From contig CM046856.1 of assembly GCA_025617745.1 (NCBI GenBank), positions 47,817,580 to 47,881,579 on the forward strand: a stretch of DNA of 64,000 nt, given 5' to 3'. The position numbers and the translations under genes were made by a program. Shown in pieces: positions 12,056-25,200 of this stretch (positions are counted from its first letter, which is position 1; every line of letters begins with the position of its first letter). The stretch comes from Heliocidaris erythrogramma (lineage: Eukaryota; Echinodermata; Echinoidea; Camarodonta; Echinometridae). Under the pieces are notes generated by a model. That model did no database searches, was not told where the DNA came from, and was given only the letters and a program-made list of their open reading frames with translations.

Positions 12056-12500
12056 CACCACCGCACACCTTAAACGACCCGACTTCGACTGGATTATAAG
12101 AGAAATTTAAATCAAATTAAATATGGAATTTCAGAGATAAAAATCACTCTTGATTGATGTTCCGAATTGTTATATGAAAAGTAGAATCCAATATGGAGGG
12201 TGTTATGAGCCCCCAGTCGCAGAAGTGACCCGATCAACTTTGAATCGCCCTATCAATCGCACGACTGATCACCGACTGGAAGCCGATTGGAGTTTAATCT
12301 ACCTGGAAGGCTTAGAACACTATGCATTTTCGATATTGATATTTACATGTCTTTTGAGACCTCAGTTTACTTTTTAAAAATTCATTTATCTAAGCACATT
12401 TCAATTTCATTAAATCCATTCGTAGTCGAGTCGTACGGTATAGGGAAATGTAAGATTAATTATCAAATCGTCGGTCTTGTGGACCTTCACAGAGCTGCGA
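10387..12500. other. Non-coding stretch with CT microsatellite
   Basis: No exon recognised. It contains a small 12-bp-arm hairpin at 11010-11054 (TTGGCGACTAT against ATAGTCGCCAA) and a CT microsatellite at 11983-12054. The longest ORFs are short and of random composition. Confidence 0.5.
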
Positions 12501-12516
12501 ATGCTTACGAACGTTG

Positions 12517-14163
12517 CGATTCTTGGATTAGCCAACTTTTCTGACGAATGTTGGCGAAAATCAGGGTTTGCCTCTGTCATTACATTTGGCGACTTTTAGG
12601 GACGTTTAGCGACAATTAGCAACATTCGCTCGAATGTTTGCAAAGTGTTTGCGAAAGACAGTTGGCGACTATCAGCGACTGTAAGCAAAATAATGTTAGC
12701 GATAGTTTGTGCGAAGATTAGCAAACTATTTGCCAATCCTATGCCACTGTTTGTGAACGTTTGGGACCTTTTTCCAACTCTTGGTAAAGTACCAGGTCCC
12801 TGGGAGCAGGGCACCCCCGAATTTTTATTGAGGGTGTGCACAGCACCAAGCACCCCAGATTTCTTTGGGGGCACTTGCCCCAGGCGGTACTTATAAAAGC
12901 GCAAAAGAGAGAAAGGGAAGAAGTTCATGCTTAAGAATTATTCGCCCCCAATCCGCAGGGTATAGTGCATTAGAAATGGAGTTTTTCTTAGTTTTAAAGT
13001 GCGAAAATTTCCAATGTATTGCTTCAGGTCTAGTTCAGGACCTCTTATTTTCACACTCCAATATTGGCTACATAAACAGCATTTTAAAAAGGTTCGAAAT
13101 TGAAGAAAAAAATGTTATTCTCATTGCTTTTATCCCTATATTTTGTCATTCGTTAATTGCGCCCAATTGAGGAAGAAGTGAATAGAAGACCGTCTATCAA
13201 TTTCCAAAACTCGAAACTGTACCGGTCGATGCAGTGCTCAATTGCAAATTTTCCTGGGTAAATTAATTGCATAAGAAATTGCTTTTTTTGGGTTAATAAT
13301 GCAACAACAAAAAACTACCGCTCGGTCGCCTTGCTCCCTCGCTTGTACATTGACGTGGATAATTTGTTGGGGGGGGGGGGGGGGCGAAACTTCATTGTTT
13401 GCCCCGGGCGCCATAATTCCTAGATAAGCAACTGAATAAAAATAAATCTGCTCACAGCATCCCCAGTAAAAATATCGTTCCGTGGGGGCCTGTAAAGTAA
13501 CAGGCGAATCTATGGACAAAAGCCTAAAGGGTGAAAAAAACCTTCCGCAGCATTCAGATTTCATCTGACCACCGTCGAAGATAGCTCTCAAAAGACTTGA
13601 CTTTTTAAGAGGGATTTCGAGAATATGGAAATGAATTTCTACCAGGAAGAGGCCCAATGTGCTGCTGCCCTTGAAGAATTGCTTTGCCTGGCTGCTGCTG
13701 CAGCTATCGTGCAACAGGTCTCAGTGGGTCGGTTTCATAGAGGAACTATGGTCACGTGGTCGCTAGCATTGGCGAATCAAAAATAACTTTAGCGACACGT
13801 CCTGCAAAGGCTGATGACTGTTTTGCTAACGCTTGCAACTGTTTGCGGAAAAATAAATTCGCAAAGAAATGTTGGACCTGTTCAAAATTACTTTGCGAGA
13901 AGAAAAACGGTTTACGACAATAACAACTGTTTGTGAACTTTTTTGCAACCTTTTACGAAATTTTGAATATGTTCAAAATTTCTTGGTGAATTAATTTTTC
14001 CGCAAACAGTTGCAAGCGTTTGCATATTATTATTGCTATTACTCACTAAAGTTCTTTTTGATTCGCCAATGCTACAGCGACCACGTGACCATGTCGCTCA
14101 TGACAGAGGCGAACCCTGATTTTCGCCAACATTCGTCAGAAAATTTGGCGAATCCCAAAATCG
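12517..14163. mobile_element. Foldback element rich in GCGAC/GCGAA words, nested
   Basis: Long inverted ends: on the left CTGACGAATGTTGGCGAAAA then TCAGGGTTTGCCTCTGTCAT; on the right, near 14100-14150, the complement. Inside lies a second inverted pair: ATGGTCACGTGGTCGCTAGC then ATTGGCGAATCAAAAA near 13748, with its complement near 14050-14093. Much of the interior repeats GCGAC, TTGCGAA and GTTTGCG words. A poly-G run sits at 13367-13384. No credible coding region. Confidence 0.6.
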
Positions 14164-15032
14164 CCGCTCAGTGAGATACCACCTTTATGGAAGTCTGGAA
14201 CTTTCTTGTGTTATCGTTTATGTTATTAAAACGATGTTAATTGTCATAAAAAATCAAAATCAGGACAAGTCATTGGTTAATGATTGCACAAAGATGGATG
14301 TGCCCGCGTAAAGTTAACAGAGACATCTGCGCAAGCACCAATGATTAGTGTTTATTGCGCGCAATTTCAATTTGTTATGACAATTAACACAATTTTCCTT
14401 AACACAAAAGATAACACAGTTTTCAGAATACCGCCCCTCTGTTGGTCTCATGGACTGTCGGTGTAGTGGGCCGTCGGTCTTGAGGAGCTTTTTGAAATGT
14501 TAGTTTCGTGGGCTGCTTTTGAACGATGTACTGCATAGGAGTTTGATTAGGAATTTAATTCTATTTTCTAAACTTGGTAATGGTTTGATCACATTTTATA
14601 GGTCGTTATTTCACCACAACCTTGTGTTTATTGACGACTGACACAATTCTTTTCCGGGCTAGGAAGAAAGGATCAACGCACTTTGCTTTCTCTGTGTGTG
14701 TGTGTGTGTATATTTTTTTAATCACTATATTTCCCTTTTTAATTTTTTTTTTTTTGGTCGGTGACCAGTTGCCAACTCGATGTGATAGGTTACTTTATAT
14801 TTCCGCCTATTGTTTATCATGTTATGCTGGCGCGACGCAGTCTGAAGCACATTCATGCGTATGTTGGCATATATTGTAAACAGCCTACATGCTTACCGAA
14901 ATAGGATAATAGTAGCCAAATAAAGTTATAAGGGCTAGCTGTGAAGTTGTATCATTTAAAAAAAAAATTGTACGTGGTAAATTTAGACCACAAATCCCTG
15001 AAAATCCTCGGTCAGTTTGTGATTACGATGTA

Positions 15033-15240
15033 CAGCCATGGAAAAAATTATTAGACCAAGAATGGTTACTGAAAGTGTTATATTTGTGGTAAGAAGGAAA
15101 TAAAATATAAAAGCAAGGTACAATTGCTGGAATTTGTTATTCATTAAATGAAATACAAAGACAAATCATTTTCATTAGTTTGAATGCATATTATAGTACC
15201 TTTATTAAAGAAGCTTGGTCTAATATTTTTTCCAGGGTTG
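15033..15240. mobile_element. 208-bp mariner-like MITE
   Basis: Inverted ends CAGCCATGGAAAAAATTATT and, complemented on the right, CAACCCTGGAAAAAATATTA, both continuing into AGACCAAG. TA flanks both sides (15031-15032 and 15241-15242). Non-coding. Confidence 0.75.
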
Positions 15241-15327
15241 TATATCAAACGCTTTGTCTAAAGTGACCTGCATAGAAATTACTTTGGGTGTTGTCACTGG
15301 TTTGGATGTGTGGTTTGACGCCGGTGG

Positions 15328-15329
<2 letters not shown>

Positions 15330-15367
<38 letters not shown>

Positions 15368-15415
15368 GGGGGGGGGGGTACAGCCGGCCCATGTAACCCC
15401 CCCCCCCCCCCCTTT
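15330..15415. repeat. Poly-T/poly-G and poly-C runs
   Basis: A T run of more than 30 bases passes into a G run, and a C run follows 20 bases later. The exact length is likely unreliable. Confidence 0.8.
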
Positions 15416-15728
15416 GAGACCGAATTTGCATACTTTCTGAACACAACAAAAAATGCCTGTAAATCACCCTTTGGAAAATATTTGTCTCTTCTTTCTTCAC
15501 GAAATGCCAAAGTACCCTTTAACCTTTTAAAGAGCAATATAATAATATATTTGTTTCGCTAGGTTATCATAATTTTTTTTTTTTTCATTTATAGTTTCGT
15601 CTTCACTCCTACATGAATGCACACACTTGAATGACATCACCTTCCACACGGGTTCCTCAATCATCCGTCGTCGTCGTCCTCGTCGTCGTCCTCGTCCTCG
15701 TCTTACCGTCATCGTATTCAATGTCGTC

Positions 15729-16149
15729 ATGGCAGTGTTAAGCGTCAGGGCTGTCCTAGTGATCGTTGTTACATGCGGGGTTGTATTTACATCCTTGCAA
15801 ATGGATGTGTTAAAATACATACCAGACGCATCAGACAGGTAAACTTCATTTCATTTGATTAATGGGATTATATAATATGGTATATAATATGATATGATTT
15901 GATGTGCAAATGTATTACATTTGATTTATTATTATATATTTTAACTCATTCCTAAGTTGCATATCATATCATATATCATACCATGTCATACCATACCATT
16001 AATATATAATATATATTATATAAGAAAAAGAAGAGACTCGTATTGAATGCATCAATACCAATTAAAATTCCAATTTCATTGGCATTGATACACTACGAGG
16101 TTCTTCTTTTTCTACTTTGACATCCTCCAATATGTGGACTTTGGAATAC

Positions 16150-16228
<79 letters not shown>

Positions 16229-19200
16229 TATAAAATGAATTAGCTAATTGTATGTTATGATATGTTTGAGCTTAGTCATTTGTCTTCCAGACTTCTGTGA
16301 CAGTCGTTGCTGCAAATCTATGAAAATTTCATTTTTTGAATATTTGTGATTTTTATTGGCATAGAACGATATAATATTGTCATAGAACGATATAATATTG
16401 TCAATATAGACTTATCCCGGTATTAGCTTTACGTACACACAATGTACGTTAATTGATTAATACTTAAAACATATTGAGTACTGTTATGAAAATAATTTTG
16501 AATTCACCTAATTCATTAGACGTTGGCATATTGAATATTATTTTTTGTCACTGTTTGTATCCTACATTTTATTCCATGCATCTACAAAATAAATAAACAA
16601 CATCAATAACAACAACGATGGCAATGGCTACCATGTATGATATACGGCTTGGCAACCAACAGTGGCGAAGCATCGTGGAAACCGAAGACTGTGATTGGTG
16701 AACAGAATCCCGAAAGCAGAACGCTAGCCAATAGGAAACATCGTTACGAATTGTCATTAGCCAATAGGATTCATGCAGACACTTTTGATTCGGCGTTTCC
16801 CTTTAACGAGGAAAGTGATTATGAAAATGGAGCTAAATTCAGAACCAATCATAACATAGGAGTAAGGAAGAATCCCGACAGGAACGGGGCTGATAGAGAA
16901 ATCAGGAACGACCCTGAAAGGGAAATAAGGAACTATCCGAGAAGAAGAATAAGGAACGATTCTGAAAGAGAACTAAGGAACGACCCCACTGATCCGAAGA
17001 TAAAGACATTCTTCTCATCTTTAAAAACGTCGTGAGTAAAACAGGGAGTTTTCGATTGTGTCAACGTGAACGCCGTCCTAGATCCTCCCAGCTACAATGG
17101 ACTGCTTTGTGTTAACTGCATACGGCGCTTTGTGCAAGAACGGCTCACCCGTCCAGTGGCTTCCTCCTCGTCCACTAGTCAGATCGAGAACGCGTCAAAC
17201 ATGGTATTGCCGTCTTCTAACCTCGCTTCACCCACTGTAGCTTCATGCTTCACCTACTTTGTATGCAGTTAACACAAAGCAGTACATTGTCTCTTGGAGG
17301 ATATAGGACGGCGTTCACGTTGACACATTCGAAAACTCCCTAATATTGTACCATCAACTCCTAAGAAATTGATTAGGAAGTGAGAACAATTTCACGTTAA
17401 CGTTGGTATTGCGATAGTTATTGATGCAATGTATGAGCTAGATAAATGTAACCGATTAACATTTTAAAAATATTCTAAGACAGTTATATGTGCTGAGAGA
17501 TTTGAGAGCAATAAGCAAAATAATCATTTCCTATTTTAGTTGACCATCGTTCGTTTTGTAAAATACGAGTGGCATGTCCAGAAACTGATTTAAAAGGAGA
17601 TATGAGCATATTGTATGAAGGATCACCACATCTTGCGCACATTTTAAAGCGTATAGGAGTTTCAAATTGAATCATGATTTCTTGCGCTCTGCAAAACCTC
17701 GTGTGAGCATGAACTTACAGCAAAATAAAAGTAACATTCAAGATGATAATTAAATGAGAATGAAAAATAATCGACTAATAATGTAGAACATTGATGCGAT
17801 CTTATAATGGATGACTGTAACACCCTAGAAATTAAAAAAAATAAATTAAATACCACTGAGTCCAGTAGTTGTCGTGAGTAATTTTGTAAACAAATCAGGG
17901 TCCGTAAAAGGCAAATACAGTTGCATGAAATGCTAAGAAAAACATCGTATGGTATTGAAAGTTCAGTTTTGATGTCACCATCTCCATGCATTAAGATTTC
18001 TCAACCCTTATCAGTCGGGTTGCATTTTGTTCTGAATGAAAGCAAAATGTTAAATTTTTCGCTAATAATTCCTAACAACACGATAAGAACTACTTTCGAA
18101 AAATAAACTTAAGGGCAATTTCAAAGGCCTATTGTACTGCCCATAGAAATCAGGTTCGGATTATGTAATACACCATTGTAATGTTCGCACATTTCTAAAG
18201 GTGATAGACAGGGCTATTGAAAGTTTTTATCGTGTTTAATCCAATTCCGAAGGAAATTATCAACAAGGTAATTATGGATCCCTCCTTTCCTTTGGTGGTG
18301 CTAGATTTTTTAAATCTTATTGAATAATAAAGATAATGACCGCCCACAATATTTAGTCACATGTAACGTTACGTCACACTGCCTACCACCGTGGGCCCCC
18401 CCCCCCCATTTCCTGTATAACTTTTAATAGGTATACTTTTGACCACATACAAAAAACGGGGACTAACCTATTCTAGCTCTCTCGTATGTCAAATACGCCA
18501 CTGTCAACTTTAGGATTAAAGGATAAACATGTTAAATGCACATAAACAACAACAAAATCAGAGGAGAAGTAAAAAGGGTATCTTGTGTAACATTTCCCCC
18601 CTTTTTTAAATTCAGGTTTAAAGATGTTCTAATAGGATCAGATCAGTCCATTCCAACGCTTAAATTCCTTGATGCATGCCTTGACACAATACAGTTATTT
18701 GGTAAGTATTTAAAGAAGTTGATGAAGGTGTGACAGTTTACTATAGTAAAGAAATGGCCTTGTACACCGAAGGTCCCCTGGGTGCAGAGCGGCAAAATGT
18801 ATATGATTGTTTTGTCAAACGAAATAGTTAGACTCATTCTGAGCTGCCGTATAAATGTAAATGTATTTCTGACGCCCCCAGAAGTATAATTGTGACCATA
18901 ACAGCCCGGAGCTTCAACAAATAGCACCTCCTCCTCCCCCCATTTTCTAAATGATGTTAGCTAAACCTTCCTGTTGTTAATAAGGTGTGCACCTGTAAAT
19001 ATTTAGTGAAATGAAATGACTCTTGTCCAGTGCTAACGCGTGACCGCTTTTATCAGTCTAATTCTGAAGCAGATCACTACTTATCAATGTGTAAACCTGA
19101 AATCAGTAATGACTGATCTTTTATCGAGTCCTCTATCAAGAAAATTAACCTTGCCCTCATATTTTTGAAAATTCTGTTTAGTATAAACAGGAAAGTGATA

Positions 19201-22200
19201 AAACAAAAAATGTTAACTTTTTAGGCGGGGTGTGGGCGCACATTCGCACACTTTTGTAGCAAAACTCTGCAATATTCTATTTTCCGGGTTAAACATAATT
19301 ATATTATACAGGATAATATACAAGTAGGATGTACGAAGACTCAAAGTCAAGATTTACGAAAAAGAAGGGGGGGGCACTCTAACTTCAGTGGTCTTGAAAA
19401 CTTATGCCGGAAATAATTATGGGAGTTGCCTCTCCCTCCCCACGAAGAAAAGGGGGACGCAACCCCTGCGTATCCGTGGTATGCCCCTGGCGCCTCACCT
19501 ACCCTTCAAATTCCAACTCTGTTTTCACTTGATTGTTACTAGGGATCGCCATATTCAATATTTTTAAATGTCGAGTGGCGCGTGTTGGTCGACTTTGGCC
19601 AGAAGTCTGCTTAAAGGGGCGTCCGTTAGTAAGTCAAAGAATATAATTCAATGCCATTCTGACTCTTAGCAAACTGTATATCTGCATGACAGTTCTTATC
19701 TCAAGGAGTAATTCTTGAGATATTAATAACAACACTTAAACTGTCTTTATATTTGCTTTGCATAGAGATAAGAAAAATTTGATATTACTTATCGGCATGA
19801 TGAAACGATGAACTGACTGAAAAGTCGGATCATATCTTTCGATGGGGATTTAAGTTGGGTCGCTAACCTGATCGAGGATAGTTTCATTTTTAGTGTGTGC
19901 GTGGGGTGTGTGTGTGTGTGTGTGTGTTTATGTGTTTTAATTGCCTTGAAATCAAAGATTATTACAAGAAAACAGGGCCGGATCGGGGGGGGGGGGGGGG
20001 CACGAAGGTCCGGTCCCCCTTTTTTAAATGGAATTTGACCTTTCCCCCCTCAATTCGACCTTTTCATATCTTTATTGCTTGTCAGCCTTTTATGTTTTTA
20101 GGGGGTGGGGTGTAAATCAGCATCCAAAAAAAATCTGATGAAAAAAAAAAATTCTTTTGGTTTTGTTTTGCTTGTCAAACTTCTTCGGCAATTGGACCCC
20201 AACCCCTTTTCCGAAATCCTGGATCCGCCCCTGACTTAGCCCTATTTTTGTCATATTTCGGAGATGTCAAGTGTACAATGCTCGATGAACATGATGAATA
20301 AATTCCAGAACACAGTTTGCATGTCTATGCGAACAAAAGAACAATGCTTATCAAAGGAACCAGGGCCATAGATTTTGTTGACCCATTTTTTATTTAATTG
20401 TCGAGCACACTCGGTGGATACACAGACGGAGGAAACCGATCTATAGCTCGAATATACGTGGCGAACCAGGGGGTTGCTCGAAGGGGGGGGGGGGGGGGGT
20501 ACGTCATCAAATTTTGAATTTATAGAACTGTCTGCAATTCCAACAAAATATGACTTTATTTTTGCTTGTTGAAAAATACAGCATTGTCTGCAAATTTGTA
20601 AAATCTGAAGATCAGTTTGAAGTTTTATCACCAATTTGAAAATCTAACGACCTTTTTATTTTTTTTTTGCTTTGACAGATAATTTGGTTCGAGGTTCGAC
20701 GCCTCTCATTCAAAATCATTGGTCTAACCAGGGGCGGATCCAGGATGTAGTATAAGGGGGGGGGGCACACAAATGCAGGTTTGTGAACCTTTGGAAAAGG
20801 TAGACCCGTTGTTTATTTTTTTGGGGGGGGTGGCGACACTTTTTTTTTTTTCGCCAGACCTCCCAAAATTTGCTCGGGGGGGTTATGGGGGTCCAGTTTC
20901 CCTCCATAATTCTCTGACAAGAATGCATACCTTTCTTCCAAGGGGGGGGGGGGGCACGGGCCGGAAATGCCCCCCCCCCCTGGATCCGCCACTGGATCCG
21001 ACCCTGTAACAACCATAAAGAACCATCCCGACCCTGTCCCGAATAGCTCTCCAAATGAACAAGGATCAGCATTGTTCGGTGAACATTCCGATTAAAATTT
21101 CCAAGATATTCTATTTAAGTTTCGAATGATGATCGAAACAGAGTCTCACATCGAATCAATTTTTACTTATAATTAATATGATATAATTTCAAATGTTAAT
21201 ACAAACTAATTGTATTTGGAGGTATGTCGCTCCATACGATGATACCTTACGGTGGCAGTGGAAAGGGTGCGTTTTCGTTTCGTGCCGCCATTTCCCTCTT
21301 TTTATCGCAATTCATCCATTCTTTGCTTTCTTACCTTTTCTTACCAGCCAATATGAACAGAAGGATACTTGATCGGGTAGTGACAGATGTACAAGGAAAT
21401 ATACAGGTATGATCTACTCCAACTTCAGTTGGTTAGAATTATAGCTCGTCTCGCAAATAGCTACAAGTTCCAAGCACACAATCTCTATCAATTGGGGATC
21501 ATCTGGTTAACTACTTTCCTTTCTTCTCTGTCTCTTATTCCAATCCTGGCAATTTCTGAATGAAAATAATAGTCCAAAAATCACACATATAGCGCTATTT
21601 TACTTTTGAATCCTATTTCGCGCTTGAAGTAGACACAAAACACATTTGCTCTCTTCCCTCATATAATTATTCTAGGATTCCTCAAGTTCTCACGTCGTAG
21701 ATATCTTTCTGTAATTCGCTTCATTTCACTTTCTAACTTTATATGATTATCTACCACATTATGACATTTTTGATCAATCATATTTTTTTCTGTTCCATTT
21801 TTTTACCTCCCAAGCAGTATACATACTTTTCATGCTTTAACAACGTAAATTTCAATGAATTCCAGGTTGCAAAATGTTTCGATGATATTGGTTAAATGTA
21901 ACAGTTCAGTTTATAAGAAAATGATAGTTCCTTCCATATCTGCAGGGGCCGCGGGCGTTTTTGAAAGTGGGGTGCTGATTTGATTTCACTCATTAATGAC
22001 AATTTTCGAACGCTTTTCTGAGGTTTTATGAAACGTGTCTACTCAAAAAAGTGGGGGGGGGGGGGGGGGGGGGGGGGCTGCAGCCCCCCCCCCCCCGCCC
22101 CAGTTCCGCGGCCCATTTTGAAAGAAATGCTACTGTTCTAATGTTGCAGAAAATTCAGAAGAACTACGACGCTCTTTCAAGCGAAAGCTCAACTCTTCAA

Positions 22201-25200
22201 TCGATGGTTCTGCGTGATATAGAGTATCTCCATCTCCATGATGATGATGATCCAGATTATTATTCAACATCCACACTGCTTGCCCTGGAATGGCTAATTA
22301 GGTATGTGTCTTTTAAGCTTGATATTCTGTTTCAAGATTTGCAACTACAGAATATCACACCATACAAGTAACCCTAACCCTAACATAACCTTTATGGCTA
22401 TGGTTAGGGTTAGGGTTAGCCCTGACCCTAACTCTAACCCTAATCCTAATCCTAAACCATATCCTAATCCTAAACCCTAACCCTAACCCTAACCTTAACC
22501 TAACCCTAACTATAAGCCGAAATCTGACAAAAGGGTGTACCCGTAACCCTACTAAACCCTAAATATTTCTCAGTGGCAGGTTCAGGATTTTGTGAGGGAG
22601 GGGGCACAATATTCTGAAAATTTTCTGACAAGAAAAAAAAAATGGTGTCCTGCTTTTTGGGGTGGCTTCTTACTCCAAAATTATCTGACAAGCCCCCCCC
22701 CCCCTCCAAAAAATAAAAAATAAATACCCACAAACTATTTCTAACCCTAACCCTAATTCTGCAGTAAATCGAAAGCAGATCTCACTACCTATGAATATGA
22801 ACATGTGGATAATTTTTATAATTATTTATACACTCTTTTATTGTAGTCCTATCATTTATTTGATTGAAATTCACAATAAGATAAAGGTGAATAGAGGAGT
22901 GTTTGTTTTACTGTTCTGAAAGGAACTTTCTTTTTTGTCACTGTGCTCCTGGCCCCCCCCCCCCAAAAAAAAAAAAAAATCAAGCCTTAATGTCCCTGAC
23001 TCCCTGCATTACATTCAGTTTGATTACTTGAACAAATCCCTGTGTATATGGCCTAATGGTATGATAATAATATCCACTAATTCATGATGATAATGAAATA
23101 ACATGAAAATAAAGAGTATTCTCCTTTTCCCGCAGAGCTTTCCAATTCATCTCAAAGTTTTTGACCCATATAAGTGAGGGAGAAGAACAAACTCCGAGTG
23201 CCAGTGAGTTGCATTCTGATTTCTGAAATGAATAATTTTATATTATTCATTGTCATTACAAATGCATTCATATAATTTTGCAGATGGATCAAATTAAGTC
23301 TATCCACGTGTTTGACAAGAAAATTGTTATATTAATTTTATATTCATATTTTTGTGAAGTCTCTAAAATTAATGTTGATGTAGAAAACGTTTAGGTATTG
23401 AACAGTCTTGACTTTCTACAATTATGATTCATCATCTCCACTTTAGTTGTTTTAAAATATTTTGTTCAGCTTAGTCCTTAATCTTTCCCACCCCCCCCCC
23501 CCCTCTCTCTGCATCCAAATGAGACTTTCCTTGGTATATCAAATCTGAAAATTAAAAAATATTGGGTGCAGAAAAGCGAAGTTAAGAAAGTTAGTGTGTA
23601 CTGCAATGTTAAAGAAAAGTTATCCATTGATGAATAAATCTCTACATTTTTTTTTCTCCCTCTTCTCACCCTCAAACAGAAATAGCATATGAGGAGACAT
23701 TAAAAAAGCACCATGGATTTGCAGTCAGAGCGTTGTTTAGGGTAAGACATCATTGTATTCTCAGTGATCCTGGGTCCGAACCAAAGTCGATGGGCTAGTT
23801 TCCTTTGGTGTAACATTAATTTTTGATTATGCCATGTCCCTCGGTAGGACTTAACGCTGTAATCCCCACGGTCCTAACCTAGAAGCAGACACTTGCTTTC
23901 TTACTAGTCTGTTATAACGTGAGCAGATCCTGACTGATAAAGGATAAAAAATAAAGGTAAATACCTCATAAGATTAATGTTAAAATCCATGTATGCCGCT
24001 GCAGGGATCGAGATATTTAAATTATTTTAGAATCACAGATCATTTATTGTTGTGTATTTTTTATGCCTTGCAAACGGGATATTGGTGCGGGGTTCACTTG
24101 CATTCTGAGGTGTACCCATGCTTGTCAGGGTATCTCAAAATTTGACCCTCGGGTAAATGGCATTATAGTTATAAGTGGATGTAGATTATTGGCGTAAATG
24201 TCAAATCGACCTTGAAGTTATCTGTGGCAGATTTTGTTTTCCTTTGGGGGGGGGGGGGGGGGGGGGGGGGGGCTCAACCGGTAAACACAATCATGCATAT
24301 CTTAAAGGGAAATGCAACCTTAATGGCAAGTTGCTCTGAAAGAAAGAGGAAAATCAGATTGGAGAAAGTTTGAACAATGTCGAACAGGCAATAAGAAAGT
24401 TATGAATTTTGAAAGTTGTAATCACTATTATGTTAATTTCAAATTGGCCGAATAGGTAATGTCACTGTGATGTACTGGCGGACAACTCCCCAATTTGCTC
24501 CAACACACAAAATGACTAAAATGTCATTTTTTTAAGCCTCTGCCCACCGAAGGTGGGTGCCGGAGGCTTTATGTTTTTGGGTTGTCCGTCCGTCCGTGCG
24601 TCGTAACGTCTGTCTGTCCGTCCGTGCGTCCATCCGTCCGTCCCACTTCTCGTTACCGCGATATCTGAAGAATCATTTGAGGTAGGAACCTCAAACTTGG
24701 TACTAGTATGTATCCCCATACGAAGATGAACTGATTAGATTTTGGGGTAAGTAGGTCAAAGGTCAGAGGTCACAGAGGTCAATTTACCTGAAATTACATA
24801 AAAATTCTTGGTTTTTAGCACCGTTACCACGATATCTCAAGAACTGTTTGAGGTAAGAACTTCAAACTTGGTACTAGTATGTTTTCCTATACGAAGATGA
24901 ACTGATTAGATTTTGGGGTAAGGAGGTCAAAGGTCAGAGGTCACAGAGGTCAATTTACATGAAATTACATGAAATTCTTGGTTTTTAGCACCGTTACCAC
25001 GATATCTCAAGAACTGTTTGAGGTGAGAACTTCAAACTTGGTACCAGTATGTATCCCCATAGAAAGAGGAACTGATTAGATTTTGGGGTAGGTAGGTCAA
25101 AGTTCAGAGGTCACAGAGGTCAATTTACATGAAATTACATGGAATTACTGGTTTTTAGCACCGTTACCGCGATATCTCAAGAACTATGTGAGGTGAGAAC

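Noticed and set aside
13238..13714. 158-codon - strand ORF
   Set aside because: Crosses a poly-G run and lies within a foldback element; no recognisable domain.
15220..15562. ORFs with poly-Lys, poly-Phe and poly-Gly
   Set aside because: Created by T, G and C homopolymers.
20716..21072. 118-codon - strand ORF and its + strand partner
   Set aside because: Spans a GGCGGATCCAGG-type repeat with homopolymers; no domain.
22370..22560. Chromosome end
   Set aside because: The repeats are short, degenerate, in both orientations, and flanked by exons of one gene.
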